Positions 1-9,798 of a stretch of DNA of 64,000 nucleotides are shown here, one piece after another. Position 1 is the first letter of the stretch. Each line of letters opens with the position of its first letter. The notes below the pieces were generated by a model, which searched no databases, had not been told where the DNA came from, and saw only the letters and a list, made by a program, of their open reading frames with translations. Source of the stretch: Methylogaea oryzae (GTDB lineage: Bacteria; Pseudomonadota; Gammaproteobacteria; Methylococcales; Methylococcaceae); NCBI RefSeq assembly GCF_019669985.1, contig NZ_AP019782.1:364501-428500 (forward strand). The letters are read 5' to 3'. The translations under genes and the position numbers were made by a program.

Positions 1-283
1 GGAATATTTCCGCATTCCCCGCGACGTGCTCACCATCTGCCTGGGCAAGTCCACCTATGCGAGATGCGGCATCATCGTCAACGTCACGCCGCTGGAGCCG
101 GAATGGGAAGGCCACGTGACCCTGGAGTTTTCCAACACCACCAACTTGCCGGCCAAGATCTACGCCAACGAGGGCGTGGCCCAGGTGCTGTTTATCGGCG
201 CCGACGAGGTGTGCGAAACCTCCTACCGCGACCGCGGCGGCAAATACCAGGGGCAGACCGGCGTCACCCTGCCGAAGGCGTAG
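1..283 (+). CDS. dcd: dCTP deaminase, C-terminal part (5' end outside window)
   Basis: This is the last ~93 residues of dCTP deaminase, which converts dCTP to dUTP for dTMP synthesis in the cytosol. The reading frame is open from base 2, so the start codon lies upstream of the window. The segment GHVTLEFSN holds the glutamate that is catalytic in this family, and the C-terminal stretch [16 protein letters not shown] matches the long tail of the pseudomonad-type enzyme (~188 aa). A gap of 26 bp separates it from the following transporter gene on the same strand. Confidence 0.9.
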   Translation, partial: EYFRIPRDVLTICLGKSTYARCGIIVNVTPLEPEWEGHVTLEFSNTTNLPAKIYANEGVAQVLFIGADEVCETSYRDRGGKYQGQTGVTLPKA

Positions 284-309
284 CCCGCGCTTTCGCCCAA
301 GCCCCGCCC

Positions 310-1545
310 ATGCTGAAAAAACTCTGCGGCCAGCTGTACCTGCAAGTGCTGCTGGCGGTGGCGCTGGGCGTGTCGCTGGGCTGTCTATGGCCGGAGGCGG
401 CCGTCAAGCTTAAGCCCTTGGGCGACGCCTTCGTCAAGCTGGTGAAGATGCTCATCGGCCCCATCATCTTCGCCACGGTGGCGGTGGGCATCGCCCGCGT
501 CGGCGAAGTGCGCGGCGTGGGGCGGGTCGGCGCCAAGGCATTGTTATATTTCGAATTGGTTTCCACCCTGGCGTTGGGCATCGGCTTGCTGGTGGTCAAC
601 GTCGTCAGGCCCGGCGCCGGACTCAATGCCGATCCGGCCAGCCTGGACGCGGCGTCCGTCGCCGGCTACGCCAGCGGCGCCAAGTCGCTGGATGCGGTGG
701 AATTCCTGCTTAACATCATTCCGTCCAGCGTGGTGGACGCTTTCGCCAAGGGCGAAATCCTCCAGGTGCTGCTGTTCGCCGTGCTGTTCGGCTTGGCCCT
801 GGCCGGCATGCAGGAGCGCGGCGCGGCGGTGGTGCAGTGGCTGGAGCAGGCCAACGACGCCTTGTTCGGCGTGGTGGGCATGATCATGCGGCTGGCGCCC
901 GCCGGCGCATTCGGCGCCATGGCCTTCACCATCGGCAAATACGGCCTGGCGGCGGTGTTGTCCCTGGGCAAGCTGATGGCGTCGGTTTACCTCACCTGCA
1001 TCCTGTTCGTGGCGCTGGTGCTGGGTACCATTGCCCGCTTGCACGGCTTCAGCCTGTGGCGACTGCTCGCGCACATTCAGGAGGAAATCCTCATCGTGCT
1101 GGGCACTTCCTCCTCGGAATCGGCTCTGCCGCGCTTGATGGCCAAGCTGGAGAGCTTCGGCTGCCGGCGCGAGGTGGTGGGGCTGGTGGTGCCCACCGGC
1201 TATTCCTTCAACCTGGACGGCACGTCCATTTACCTGACCATGGCGGCGCTGTTCATCGCCCAGGCCACCAACACGCCGCTGGACCTGGCCCAGCAGCTGG
1301 CCCTGCTGGCGGTGTTGATGCTCACTTCCAAAGGCGCGGCGGCGGTGACCGGCGGCGGCTTCATCGTGCTGGCGGCCACTTTGTCCTCCACCGGCACGGT
1401 GCCGGTGGCTGGCCTTGCCCTGTTGCTGGGCGTCGATCGCTTCATGTCGGAAGCTCGCGCCATCACCAATCTCATCGGCAACGCGGTGGCGACGGTGGTG
1501 GTGGCGAAATGGGAAGGCGCGTTCCATAATCCGCCCGAACCTTAG
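310..1545 (+). CDS. dctA: C4-dicarboxylate:cation symporter (DctA type)
   Basis: A 411-residue inner-membrane carrier of the dicarboxylate/amino acid:cation symporter family, likely importing succinate, fumarate or malate. The sequence is rich in hydrophobic segments from residue ~8 onward. It contains the re-entrant loop motif [11 protein letters not shown] and the segment [14 protein letters not shown], both nearly as in E. coli DctA (428 aa). I chose ATG 310 because homology starts at MLKKL; longer frames upstream overlap dcd and are not protein-like. No clear Shine-Dalgarno is visible, so translation may be coupled to dcd. Substrate range within the family (dicarboxylate versus glutamate/aspartate) is inferred from motif likeness only. 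Confidence 0.85.
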   Translation: MLKKLCGQLYLQVLLAVALGVSLGCLWPEAAVKLKPLGDAFVKLVKMLIGPIIFATVAVGIARVGEVRGVGRVGAKALLYFELVSTLALGIGLLVVNVVRPGAGLNADPASLDAASVAGYASGAKSLDAVEFLLNIIPSSVVDAFAKGEILQVLLFAVLFGLALAGMQERGAAVVQWLEQANDALFGVVGMIMRLAPAGAFGAMAFTIGKYGLAAVLSLGKLMASVYLTCILFVALVLGTIARLHGFSLWRLLAHIQEEILIVLGTSSSESALPRLMAKLESFGCRREVVGLVVPTGYSFNLDGTSIYLTMAALFIAQATNTPLDLAQQLALLAVLMLTSKGAAAVTGGGFIVLAATLSSTGTVPVAGLALLLGVDRFMSEARAITNLIGNAVATVVVAKWEGAFHNPPEP

Positions 1546-1560
1546 AAGCCGGAGGTCGTC

Positions 1561-1962
1561 ATGGAGTTGAGGCTGTTGCGCAAGACTGGCACCGACGCAA
1601 GCACCGTCGGCGAGTTATACGTGGATGGGCAATTTCAGTGCTACACGCTGGAGCCCGTGGTGCGGCCGCTGAAGATCCAAGGCCGGACCGCCATTCCCGC
1701 CGGCCGCTATCAGGTCATCGTCAATTTTTCCCAGCGCTTCCAGCGCGATCTGCCTTTGCTGCTGGATGTGCCCGATTTCGACGGCATTCGTATCCACACC
1801 GGCAATACCGCCAAGGACACGGAAGGCTGCATCCTGGTGGGGCAGAGCAAGGCCGAGAATTACATCGGTGCAAGCCGCGCCGCGTTTGCCGAGCTGTTTC
1901 CCAAGCTGCAAGCGGCCTTGGCGGCCGGCCAAGCCGTGCATATCGATATCGTTGCGGCTTAA
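1561..1962 (+). CDS. DUF5675-like small protein
   Basis: A 133-residue protein without signal peptide or membrane segment. The pattern IPAGRY at ~45-50, GIRIHTGN at ~75-82 and DTEGCILVG at ~86-94 is what I associate with the DUF5675 family, known mostly from phages and bacterial accessory regions. A His (79) followed by Gly-Cys (89-90) recalls the H...GC active-site arrangement of L,D-transpeptidase-like folds, but this is only a motif resemblance. A good Shine-Dalgarno (GGAGG) precedes ATG 1561, 15 bp after dctA, so the two may be cotranscribed. Function unknown. Confidence 0.7.
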   Translation: MELRLLRKTGTDASTVGELYVDGQFQCYTLEPVVRPLKIQGRTAIPAGRYQVIVNFSQRFQRDLPLLLDVPDFDGIRIHTGNTAKDTEGCILVGQSKAENYIGASRAAFAELFPKLQAALAAGQAVHIDIVAA

Positions 1963-1987
1963 GCGGCGGATTGTCCGCAATTCGGTC

Positions 1988-2011
1988 CCCTCTCCCGCTG
2001 GCGGGAGAGGG
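1988..2011. repeat. REP-like GC-rich palindrome
   Basis: An almost perfect palindrome: arms CCCTCTCCCGC and GCGGGAGAGGG separated by 2 bp, followed by a degenerate partial copy (GGGAGAGGG). It sits exactly between the convergent ends of the DUF5675-like gene and prmC, the usual position for REP elements, and could also stop transcription from both sides. Only one copy is seen in the window. Confidence 0.6.
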
Positions 2012-2869
2012 CTAGGGAGAGGGCGGCAGCAACCCCAGGGTCACTCGCCCATGGCCCAACAAATCCCGGTGCGAGGCCACATCCCGATAGCCGAGGCCGC
2101 ACAGCAGCGCTTGCACCGCTTCGGCTTGATCGTAGCCGTGCTCCAACAGCAGCGCCCCGCCCGGCTTGAGGCGACCGCGCGCATCGGCGGCGATGCGGCG
2201 GATGGCGTCCAGGCCGTCCGGCCCTGAGGCCAAGGCGCCGGTTGGTTCGAAGCGCAAATCGCCCTCGGCCAGGTGCGGGTCGTGCTCGGCGATGTAAGGC
2301 GGGTTGCTGACGATCAGGTCGTATGGCAGCGGCGGCAAGCCGTCCAGCCAGTCGCTCAGGACGAATTCCACGTTGCGCGCGCCCTGCCGCTCGGCGTTAG
2401 CCTTCGCCACCGCCAGCGCCGCTCCACTGATGTCGCTGGCCCACACCCTGGCCTTGGGCCGTTCCAGGGCCACGGTGACGGCGATGGCGCCGCTGCCGGC
2501 GCCCAGGTCGGCCACCACGCAAGCTTGGTCCTGCGGGATGCGATCCAGCGCCAGTTCCACCAGCAGCTCCGTTTCCGGCCGCGGTATCAGCACGTCCGGA
2601 GTTATTAAAAACTCCCGCGACCAGAACTCGCGCGTGCCGGTGAGATAGGCGATGGGTTCGCCGGTCTGGCGGCGGGCGATAAGGTCGAGAAACAGGCTTT
2701 CCTGCTCCGGCTCCAGTTGTTTTTCCGGCCAGGCGAACAGGTAGGTGCGGCCCTTGCCCAGCACGTGCGCCAGCAGGATTTCCGCATCGGCGCGGGGTGA
2801 ATCGGAGGTTGGCGCCAGCCTTTCGGAGGCTTCGAACAACAGCGTTTTGATGACGGGCTGAGCGCTCAT
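2012..2869 (-). CDS. prmC: Peptide chain release factor N5-glutamine methyltransferase
   Basis: A 285-residue S-adenosylmethionine-dependent methyltransferase that methylates the glutamine of the GGQ motif in release factors RF1 and RF2. An N-terminal helical domain is followed by the SAM-binding loop DLGAGSGAIAV (~residues 115-125) and the diagnostic catalytic motif NPPY (SNPPYIAEHDPHL, ~185). I placed the start at ATG 2869 (MSAQPVIK); a further in-frame start 24 bp upstream gives an unconserved extension. It is the third gene of the hemA-prfA-prmC operon, 43 bp after prfA, so enzyme and substrate are made together. Confidence 0.92.
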   Translation of the reverse strand: MSAQPVIKTLLFEASERLAPTSDSPRADAEILLAHVLGKGRTYLFAWPEKQLEPEQESLFLDLIARRQTGEPIAYLTGTREFWSREFLITPDVLIPRPETELLVELALDRIPQDQACVVADLGAGSGAIAVTVALERPKARVWASDISGAALAVAKANAERQGARNVEFVLSDWLDGLPPLPYDLIVSNPPYIAEHDPHLAEGDLRFEPTGALASGPDGLDAIRRIAADARGRLKPGGALLLEHGYDQAEAVQALLCGLGYRDVASHRDLLGHGRVTLGLLPPSP

Positions 2870-2912
2870 CGGCCGCCAAGGGCGGAATGGCAAGACCGCT
2901 CCGTCATCAAGC

Positions 2913-3995
2913 TCATTCCCCCGCCAACTGCGTCAACAACTCCGCCTGGTGTTCCTGGATCAAGGGATCGATCACCGGGTCCAGGTTGCCTTCCATGATG
3001 TCGTCCAGCTTGTACAGGGTCAGGTTGATGCGGTGGTCGGTGAGGCGGCCTTGCGGGAAGTTGTAGGTGCGGATGCGTTCGGAGCGGTCGCCGCTGCCCA
3101 CTTGCAGTTTGCGGTTGGCGGCCACTTCCGCGTCCTGCTTTTCCTGCTGGGCGGAGAGGATGCGGGCTTGCAGCAGGCTCATGGCGCGGGCGCGGTTCTT
3201 GTGTTGGGAGCGCTCGTCCTGGCATTCCACCACGGTGCCGGTGGGGATGTGGGTGATGCGGATGGCGGACTCGGTGCGGTTGACGTGCTGGCCGCCGGCG
3301 CCGGAGGCGCGGTAGGTGTCGACTTTCAGGTCGGCCGGGTTGATGTCCACTTCCACGTCTTCCACTTCCGGCAGCACGGCCACGGTGCAGGCGGAGGTGT
3401 GGATGCGGCCCTGGGTTTCGGTGGCGGGCACGCGCTGCACGCGGTGGGCGCCGGATTCGAATTTGAGGCGCGAGTAGACGTCGTCGCCGGCGACGCGCAC
3501 GACGACTTCCTTGTAGCCGCCCAGCTCGCTTTCGCTTTCGTTCATCAGCTCGGTCTTCCAGCCGCGCCGCTCGGCATAGCGCATGTACATGCGGTACAGG
3601 TCGGCGGCGAACAGGGCGGCTTCGGCGCCGCCGGTGCCGGCGCGGATTTCCAAATAAGTGTTCTTGTCGTCGTTGGGATCCTTGGGCAGCAGCAGGATCT
3701 GCAGGTCCTTTTCCAGCTGCTCCTGGCGGTCCTTGAACTCTTCCAGCTCGTCGCGAGCCATGGCGCGCACGTCGGGATCGCCGTCCTGCAGCAGCGATTG
3801 GGCGTATTCCTGATCGTCCAGCACGCTCTGGTATTGGCGGAAGCACTGCACGACCGGTTCCAGCTGGGCGTATTCCTTGCCCAGGGCACGGAAGCGGTTT
3901 TGGTCGTTTTGCACGCTGGGTTCGGCCATCAGCGCGGTGATTTCCTCGAAGCGTTGCACGAGGCTTTCCAGTTTGGACAGGATGGACGGGTTCAC
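2913..3995 (-). CDS. prfA: Peptide chain release factor 1
   Basis: RF1, 360 residues, the length of the E. coli protein; it ends translation at UAA and UAG. The stop-codon-reading tripeptide PAT lies in [14 protein letters not shown] and the peptidyl-tRNA hydrolysis motif GGQ in [12 protein letters not shown]. The GGQ glutamine is the target of PrmC, encoded next. Its start is only 4 bp from the hemA stop codon, indicating translational coupling. Confidence 0.97.
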   Translation of the reverse strand: MNPSILSKLESLVQRFEEITALMAEPSVQNDQNRFRALGKEYAQLEPVVQCFRQYQSVLDDQEYAQSLLQDGDPDVRAMARDELEEFKDRQEQLEKDLQILLLPKDPNDDKNTYLEIRAGTGGAEAALFAADLYRMYMRYAERRGWKTELMNESESELGGYKEVVVRVAGDDVYSRLKFESGAHRVQRVPATETQGRIHTSACTVAVLPEVEDVEVDINPADLKVDTYRASGAGGQHVNRTESAIRITHIPTGTVVECQDERSQHKNRARAMSLLQARILSAQQEKQDAEVAANRKLQVGSGDRSERIRTYNFPQGRLTDHRINLTLYKLDDIMEGNLDPVIDPLIQEHQAELLTQLAGE

Positions 3996-3999
3996 GGGG

Positions 4000-5259
4000 T
4001 CAGGGATTGCCTTGCAGTTTGAACAGTTCGCGGGCGGCGGCGATGAGGTCGTGCCGCTCCGTTTCGCCGGCCAGGCGCAGTTGCGCGCTGGGGGTGTGGA
4101 TGATCTTGTTGGTGAGCGTATGCGCCAGCCATTGCAGGGCCTGTTCCGGCGCCGTGCCGTTTTTCAGGCTTTGCAGGGCGCGCTCCAGCGCTTCGTCGCG
4201 CGCGGATTCGGCTTGCAGACGGAAGTCGCGGATGGTGTCGGTGGCGCCTTGGGCGCGCAACCAGGCGAGGAAGTGCTCCACCTCGCTGTCGATGATTTCT
4301 TCCGCCTGGTGCGCCGCTTCGCGGCGGGACTTGAGGCCCTCCTCGATGACGTTGCGCAGATCGTCGATGGTGTACAGGTAGACGTCGGCCAGTTGCTCCA
4401 CTTCCTGCTCGATGTCGCGCGGCACGGCTAGGTCTACCAGCAGCATGGGCTTATGGCGGCGGGCTTTGATGGCGGATTCCACGCTGCCTTTGCCGAGGAT
4501 GGGCAGTTGGCTGGCGGTGGACGACACCAGGATGTCGGCGCGGGCCAGGTGGCGGGGCAGTTCCGATAGGGAAATAGCGAAGCCGTTGAACTGGGCGGCC
4601 AGGGCGTGGGCCTTGTCGTAGGTGCGGTTGGCGATGATCAGTTCGCCGATGCCTTGTTCGTGCAGGTGGCGAGCGGTGAGTTCGATGGTTTCGCCTGCGC
4701 CGACGAGCAGCGCGGTTTGCTGGCCCAGGTCGTCGAAAATTCTTTGCGCCAGCCGCACGGCGGCGAAGGCGACGGACACCGGGCTGGAGCCGATGGCGGT
4801 GTCGGTGCGGACTTTCTTGGCGGCGGCGAAGGTGTATTGAAACAACTTGCCCAGGTGCTTGCCCAGGGTGCCGGCTTCGCTGGCGGATTGATAGGCTTGC
4901 TTGATTTGGCCGAGAATCTGCGGCTCGCCCAGGACCAGCGAGTCCAGGCCGCAGGCGACGCGGAACATGTGGCGGATGGTGCCGCTGTCGGTGTGGGTGT
5001 ACAGATGGGGAACGAATTCGTCCCGAGGCAGTCCATGATGCGTCGCCAGCCAGTCGATGAGGTGTTGCGGGGTAGCCGTGTCCGCGCCGCAATACAGTTC
5101 GGTGCGGTTGCAGGTGGAGAGGATGGCCGCTTCCTCTACCTTCACGTTGCGCACTAAGTCGAGCAGTGCGTCCTTGAGCCCGTCCGTGGGGAACGCCAGG
5201 CGTTCGCGGATGGCAACGGGAGCTGTCGTATGGTTGATGCCGAGTGTGAGTATTGCCAT
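4000..5259 (-). CDS. hemA: Glutamyl-tRNA reductase
   Basis: A 419-residue NADPH-dependent enzyme reducing glutamyl-tRNA to glutamate-1-semialdehyde, the first committed step of C5-pathway haem biosynthesis. The catalytic Cys is residue 50 in LSTCNRTE; the Rossmann nucleotide site follows ([12 protein letters not shown], ~185-196) and a C-terminal dimerisation helix region. The gene leads the operon with prfA and prmC. A sigma70-like promoter lies about 30-60 bp upstream. The divergent neighbour encodes a TPR lipoprotein, as in Pseudomonas. Confidence 0.97.
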   Translation of the reverse strand: MAILTLGINHTTAPVAIRERLAFPTDGLKDALLDLVRNVKVEEAAILSTCNRTELYCGADTATPQHLIDWLATHHGLPRDEFVPHLYTHTDSGTIRHMFRVACGLDSLVLGEPQILGQIKQAYQSASEAGTLGKHLGKLFQYTFAAAKKVRTDTAIGSSPVSVAFAAVRLAQRIFDDLGQQTALLVGAGETIELTARHLHEQGIGELIIANRTYDKAHALAAQFNGFAISLSELPRHLARADILVSSTASQLPILGKGSVESAIKARRHKPMLLVDLAVPRDIEQEVEQLADVYLYTIDDLRNVIEEGLKSRREAAHQAEEIIDSEVEHFLAWLRAQGATDTIRDFRLQAESARDEALERALQSLKNGTAPEQALQWLAHTLTNKIIHTPSAQLRLAGETERHDLIAAARELFKLQGNP

Positions 5260-5290
5260 TTATCGGGAAATGCCAAGTAGGCAGGATATA

Positions 5291-5319
5291 ATTCTAAGGA
5301 AAAGCGAAGGCTACTCCAA
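5291..5319 (-). promoter_or_regulatory. sigma70-like promoter for hemA-prfA-prmC
   Basis: On the minus strand, TTGGAG (5319-5314), a 17-bp spacer and TAGAAT (5296-5291) form a good sigma70 promoter. The predicted transcription start near 5284 gives a short leader of about 25 nt before the hemA ATG at 5259. The rest of the 183-bp divergent region (5260-5442) must hold the promoter for the TPR gene, but I see no convincing -35/-10 pair for it. Confidence 0.55.
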
Positions 5320-5442
5320 ATCCGTCGACAGGGTGCCGCCTGGGCGGAAGCGGTATCGAACTCTGACGGTGTCGGCGTTTTATGTTGCCAATTTCGGTAT
5401 AGTGTTGTCATTCATTCCTTACCTTATAACGGATTTTCCTAG

Positions 5443-7167
5443 GTGTTGACTCGCATCGTTGTGTACTTGCTGGCGCTGGTTGGCTTGGCGGTTTTGTCCG
5501 TCGGGTGCGCTACCGCGCTCAAGGGCGGCTTGCAGCCGGATGAACGGATCGGTAGTCCCATGTCGAGCGAGGAGGCGCGACGGGCCGATACGATGTACCA
5601 GTTGTTGGCGGGGGAAGTGGCGGGCCAGAAAGGGCAGTTTGGCGAGGCGCTGGAGTCTTATATGAAGGCCGCGCGGGACTCGTCCGACGCGCGTTTGGCC
5701 GAGCGGGCCACCCAGATTGCCTTGTACGCCAAGCAGACCGACAAGGCGCTGGATGCGGCCAATTTGTGGCTGGAGCGAGACCCGGAGAATTTGGCCGCAC
5801 GCAAAATCGTCGCCATGTTGTTGCTGAAGAGCGGACGCCAGGACGAGGCTTTGAATCAGCTGGGCGTGATCCTGCAGCGGGCTGATGCGGACGCGGAAAA
5901 CACCCTGGTGGAATTGGTGCGGTTGATCGGCCAGGAGCTATCCAAGGCGGACGCCATGCGTTTGATGGAGCAATTGGCGGAGCGATTCCCGCAGCGCGCC
6001 GAGGTTCATTACGCCTATTCGCTGTTGGCCATGGAGCAGGGCGAAGTGGCGTTGGCGCGGAGAGAGGTGGATAAGGCGCTGCGTTTACATCCGGATTGGG
6101 GGCGCGGACGCATATTGCAGGCTCAGTTGGCGGCGCGGGCCGGCGACGGAGCGAGCGCCAAGGCGATTCTGGAGCAGGCGCTGAAGGTTGAGCCGGGCAG
6201 CACCCACTTGCGCTTGGTGTTGGCCGAACAGTTGATGCGGGAAGAAAACCCCAAGGCCGCAGAACAGCAGTTCCGGCGCATCCTGCGCCAGGAGCCCGAC
6301 CACGAGGACGCGGCCTTTGGATTGTCCATGGCGCTTTTGCAGCAGCACCGCGACGACGCCGCCCGCAAGACCTTGATGCGCTTGGCCGAAGGGTCGCGTT
6401 GGTCGGCCCAGGCGGCGTATTACCTGGGCCTGCTTGAAAGTCGGCGCAAGCAATACGAGGCTGCCTTGGATTGGTTCGAGCAGGTGAGCGGAGGGGCGCT
6501 GGCGCTGGAGGCGCAGACCAATGCGGTGTCGTCTTTGGTTGCGCTGAACCGTGGCGGCGAGGCGGTGGAAAAATTGCGCCATTTGCGCAAGCAGTTTCCT
6601 CAGGAGGCGCTGCGCTTCTATCTCATGGAAGCGGAATTGCTGACCCGCGACAACGATTACGCCGCCGCGTTTGACGTGTTGACCGAGGCATTGCAGGCGA
6701 TGCCGCAGCGGCCGGAGTTGTTGTATACCCGCTCCTTGGTGGCGGAGCGCTTGGATCGCCTGGAGGTGTTGGAGCAGGACTTGAATGAGATTCTCAAGCA
6801 GAATCCTGACGATGCGAATGCCCTAAACGCCTTGGGGTATACCTTGGCCGACAAGACTAACCGGTATAGCGAGGCGCAGCGCCTGTTGGCCCGTGCCGTG
6901 GAGTTGAAGCCGGAGGATCCGGCTATCCTGGATAGCTACGGCTGGTTGCAGTACCGGCTGGGCAATTATGACGTCGCCGTAGACTATTTGCGCCGCGCTT
7001 ATGCTCGCAATCCGGATGTGGAAATCGCTGCCCATTTGGGGGAAGTGTTGTGGATAGCTGGGGAGCGGGCGGAGGCTAAATCGGTGTGGCGCAAAGCCGC
7101 CAAGCGGGCGCCGGACAACGAGTACATACGGCGGGTGATGGAGCAGTTCAAGGAAGCCTTTGAGTGA
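5443..7167 (+). CDS. TPR-repeat outer-membrane lipoprotein
   Basis: A 574-residue tetratricopeptide-repeat protein. The N-terminus has a basic residue, a hydrophobic stretch and the lipobox LSVGC (Cys ~22), so it should be lipidated; residue +2 after Cys is Ala, not Asp, which suggests outer-membrane sorting by Lol. TPR-type helix pairs run from ~residue 50 to the end, with canonical repeats near 450-540. The start codon is GTG at 5443. It overlaps lolB by one base in TGATG, matching the Pseudomonas order hemA / TPR protein / lolB / ispE. The function is unproven; a role in envelope assembly is plausible from context. Confidence 0.85.
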   Translation: MLTRIVVYLLALVGLAVLSVGCATALKGGLQPDERIGSPMSSEEARRADTMYQLLAGEVAGQKGQFGEALESYMKAARDSSDARLAERATQIALYAKQTDKALDAANLWLERDPENLAARKIVAMLLLKSGRQDEALNQLGVILQRADADAENTLVELVRLIGQELSKADAMRLMEQLAERFPQRAEVHYAYSLLAMEQGEVALARREVDKALRLHPDWGRGRILQAQLAARAGDGASAKAILEQALKVEPGSTHLRLVLAEQLMREENPKAAEQQFRRILRQEPDHEDAAFGLSMALLQQHRDDAARKTLMRLAEGSRWSAQAAYYLGLLESRRKQYEAALDWFEQVSGGALALEAQTNAVSSLVALNRGGEAVEKLRHLRKQFPQEALRFYLMEAELLTRDNDYAAAFDVLTEALQAMPQRPELLYTRSLVAERLDRLEVLEQDLNEILKQNPDDANALNALGYTLADKTNRYSEAQRLLARAVELKPEDPAILDSYGWLQYRLGNYDVAVDYLRRAYARNPDVEIAAHLGEVLWIAGERAEAKSVWRKAAKRAPDNEYIRRVMEQFKEAFE

Positions 7168-7799
7168 TGCGTTCGGCCGCCGTTTTTCGAATCCGGCGGT
7201 GGGCGCTGTCGCGCTCATTCATTCTGGCGGCGCTGCTGGTTGGGCTGTCCGGTTGTTCGTGGCTATGGCAGCCTGACGCCGTTATGCCTGGCGGCGCCGA
7301 GCGGGAGCGGCTTCGTGCGGTGTCGGGGTGGGTCATGGAGGGGCGTATCGCGGTGCGTACGCCGGAAGACGCCTGGAGCGCCAATTTGGAGTGGCGGCAC
7401 GGGGCGTCCGAGGATCGCATGGATTTGAATGGCCCCTTCGCGCAGCGCGCGGCCACTATCCGCTACAGTAAAAATTTCATTTCTTTCGAGTCCGCTGACG
7501 GCGATAGGGCCGAGTCGGGCGACCCTGAAGCTTTGTTGCGCGAACGTTTGGGGTTCGCCGTGCCGTTGGAGGCGCTGCGCCACTGGGTATTGGCCCTGCC
7601 CGCGCCGGATCAGGCGTTTACTCCTCGACGTTCTTCCGGGGGCGCGGACGTCTCCGCCGATTTCGATCAGGCCGGCTGGTCCTTGCGTTACGACGGCTTT
7701 ATGCAGGAGGGGCAATGGACGGCGCCGCGAAAAATGGTCATCCAGGGGCGTGGCGTGGTGTTGAAACTGATTGTTGATCGTTGGAGGTTTGACGGGTGA
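7167..7799 (+). CDS. lolB: Outer-membrane lipoprotein receptor LolB
   Basis: A 210-residue LolB, itself a lipoprotein that accepts lipoproteins from periplasmic LolA and inserts them in the outer membrane. A signal sequence with lipobox LSGC (Cys ~30) is followed by the LolB beta-barrel region (GRIAVRTPEDAWSANLEW). I prefer ATG 7167 overlapping the previous stop in TGATG; GTG 7164 is an in-frame alternative. It is adjacent to ispE, the conserved gammaproteobacterial arrangement. Confidence 0.9.
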   Translation: MRSAAVFRIRRWALSRSFILAALLVGLSGCSWLWQPDAVMPGGAERERLRAVSGWVMEGRIAVRTPEDAWSANLEWRHGASEDRMDLNGPFAQRAATIRYSKNFISFESADGDRAESGDPEALLRERLGFAVPLEALRHWVLALPAPDQAFTPRRSSGGADVSADFDQAGWSLRYDGFMQEGQWTAPRKMVIQGRGVVLKLIVDRWRFDG

Positions 7800-8671
7800 G
7801 CGTCGTGGGCGGAAACGGGGCGGCATGGCCTGCGCCGGGCAAATTGAATTTGATGTTGCGCATCGTTGGACAAAGACCTGACGGCTACCACTTGCTGCAG
7901 ACGGTTTTTCAGTTCATCGATTTGTGTGATTGGTTGTCGTTCGACGTAAACGACCATGGCGCGGTAGCGTTGGCTAATCCGCTGCCGGGCGTGCCGGCCG
8001 AAGAGGATTTGACCGTGCGGGCGGCGCGTCTGTTGCAGGCGGAAACCGGTTGCGGCAAGGGGGTGACGATTTCCGTCGACAAGCGTTTGCCTATGGGGGG
8101 TGGTTTGGGGGGCGGAAGCTCCGACGCCGCCACGACATTGGTTGCGCTGAACCATCTTTGGGGGCTTGGCTTGGATGCGGGGCGCTTGCAGGCCTTGGGA
8201 TTGGGGTTGGGGGCGGACGTTCCGGTTTTTGTTAATGGGGTGGCCGCGTGGGCGGAAGGTGTCGGCGAGGTTTTGACCCCTATGAACCTGCCCGAGCCGT
8301 GGTTTGTGGTGATGGCGCCGGATTGCCATGTGGCCACCGGTAAAGTATTTTCTGCGCCGAATTTGACACGTAATCGTGTTCCCATCAAAATAGAGGACTT
8401 TCCAGCGCTTTGGCAAGGTAACGACTGCCTGGAAATCGTTTCCCAGATGTATCCGCCGGTTAAGGCTGCGCTGGATGAGCTGGGGGCGTTTTCGGAGGGC
8501 GCCAAGCTGACCGGGACCGGGGCATGCGTATTTGCGGCCTTCGGGAGCGAGTCAGTCGCCGAGGAGGCGGCTCGCGCGTTGCGCGGCCGGTGGCGCTTGT
8601 GGGTTACAAAAGGGCTTAATCGCTCGCCTTTGTTGGCTCGGCTGAGCGAGAGACAGGGGCTGGAAGTTTAG
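7796..8671 (+). CDS. ispE: 4-diphosphocytidyl-2-C-methyl-D-erythritol kinase
   Basis: A 291-residue GHMP kinase that phosphorylates CDP-ME in the MEP isoprenoid pathway. The N-terminal PAPGKLNLMLRI and the glycine-rich ATP loop PMGGGLGGGSSDAATT (~residue 100) are diagnostic. The start is GTG 7796, overlapping the lolB stop by four bases. The start codon lies in GTGA, a typical coupled junction. The product feeds the polyprenyl chain made by IspB further along the window. Confidence 0.95.
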   Translation: MSVVGGNGAAWPAPGKLNLMLRIVGQRPDGYHLLQTVFQFIDLCDWLSFDVNDHGAVALANPLPGVPAEEDLTVRAARLLQAETGCGKGVTISVDKRLPMGGGLGGGSSDAATTLVALNHLWGLGLDAGRLQALGLGLGADVPVFVNGVAAWAEGVGEVLTPMNLPEPWFVVMAPDCHVATGKVFSAPNLTRNRVPIKIEDFPALWQGNDCLEIVSQMYPPVKAALDELGAFSEGAKLTGTGACVFAAFGSESVAEEAARALRGRWRLWVTKGLNRSPLLARLSERQGLEV

Positions 8672-8686
8672 GTATTGATTTTTTAC

Positions 8687-8761
8687 TGGGGCGTCGCCAA
8701 GCGGTAAGGCACGGGGTTTTGATCCCCGCATACCCAGGTTCGAATCCTGGCGCCCCAGCCA
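8687..8761 (+). tRNA. tRNA-Gln (anticodon TTG)
   Basis: A 75-nt cloverleaf with acceptor stem TGGGGCG/CGCCCCA, discriminator G and encoded CCA. The anticodon loop reads TTTTGAT, giving TTG for glutamine codon CAA. The T-arm GGTTCGAATCC is present. It lies between ispE and prs, its standard place in gammaproteobacteria. Confidence 0.97.
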
Positions 8762-8798
8762 TCTTTTTTCGAATAAATTTTGTGGTTTGAGGGAGTCG

Positions 8799-9749
8799 AT
8801 GGACGCGTCGTTCATGGTGTTTACCGGTAACGCCAATCGACCCTTGGCGGAAGGTGTGGTCCAGAAGCTGAATATGCGTCTGGGGATGTCCACCATCGGC
8901 CGTTTCAGCGACGACGAGCTGTTCGTTGAGATCGAGGAGAATGTGCGCGGTCGCGAGGTTTTCGTGATCCAGCCCACTTGTGCGCCCGCCAATGAGCACC
9001 TGATGGAGTTATTGGTGATGACTGACGCGTTGCGCCGCTCTTCGGCTGCTAGCGTCACGGCGGTAATTCCTTACTTCGGTTACGCTCGGCAGGACCGTCG
9101 CACCCGTTCTTCGCGGGTGCCGATTACGGCAAAGCTGGTCGCCAACATGATTGATTGCGCCGGGGTTGATCGTGCGTTGACCGTGGATTTGCATGCTGAC
9201 CAGATTCAAGGGTTTTTTGATATCCCGGTCGATAACGTGTACGCCTCGCCTATTCTCTTGGGCGACATTTGGCGTCAGCAGTACCAGGACTTGATTGTGG
9301 TGTCGCCCGACGTCGGTGGCGTGGTTCGCGCTAGGGCGTTGGCGAAGCGCTTGGATGATGCCGATTTGGCGATTATCGACAAGCGCCGTCCGCGTCCCAA
9401 CGAAGCTAAGGTGATGAACATCATCGGCGATGTCGAGGGGCGGACCTGCTTGTTGGTGGACGATTTGGTGGATACCGCCGGTACTTTGTGCAAAGCCGCG
9501 AAGGCGTTGAAGGAGCATGGGGCTCTGAAGGTTGTGGCCTATTGTACCCATCCGGTGTTGTCCGGCGCGGCTTTGGAAAATGTGGGTAACTCCATGCTGG
9601 ACGAGTTGGTCGTGACCGACACCATACCGTTACGGGCCGAGGCGGCGGCCTGTCCGAAAATCCGCCAGTTGAGCGTGGCGGAGATGTTGGCGGAAACCAT
9701 TCGGCGTATTGCCTTTGGTGAATCCGTCAGCTCCATGTACGTGGATTGA
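8799..9749 (+). CDS. prs: Ribose-phosphate pyrophosphokinase
   Basis: PRPP synthetase, 316 residues, making phosphoribosyl pyrophosphate for nucleotide, His and Trp synthesis. Visible motifs: [10 protein letters not shown] (ATP loop), [14 protein letters not shown], and the PRPP-binding loop [12 protein letters not shown]. The start ATG 8799 follows the Shine-Dalgarno GAGGGAG; ATG 8814 (MVFTGNAN) would be the next choice. It heads a prs-rplY-pth run. Confidence 0.95.
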   Translation: MDASFMVFTGNANRPLAEGVVQKLNMRLGMSTIGRFSDDELFVEIEENVRGREVFVIQPTCAPANEHLMELLVMTDALRRSSAASVTAVIPYFGYARQDRRTRSSRVPITAKLVANMIDCAGVDRALTVDLHADQIQGFFDIPVDNVYASPILLGDIWRQQYQDLIVVSPDVGGVVRARALAKRLDDADLAIIDKRRPRPNEAKVMNIIGDVEGRTCLLVDDLVDTAGTLCKAAKALKEHGALKVVAYCTHPVLSGAALENVGNSMLDELVVTDTIPLRAEAAACPKIRQLSVAEMLAETIRRIAFGESVSSMYVD

Positions 9750-9798
9750 TTGGGCCGCGCGGGCGTAAAAGTTAACAAATTCAAGTGGAGACAGTGTC

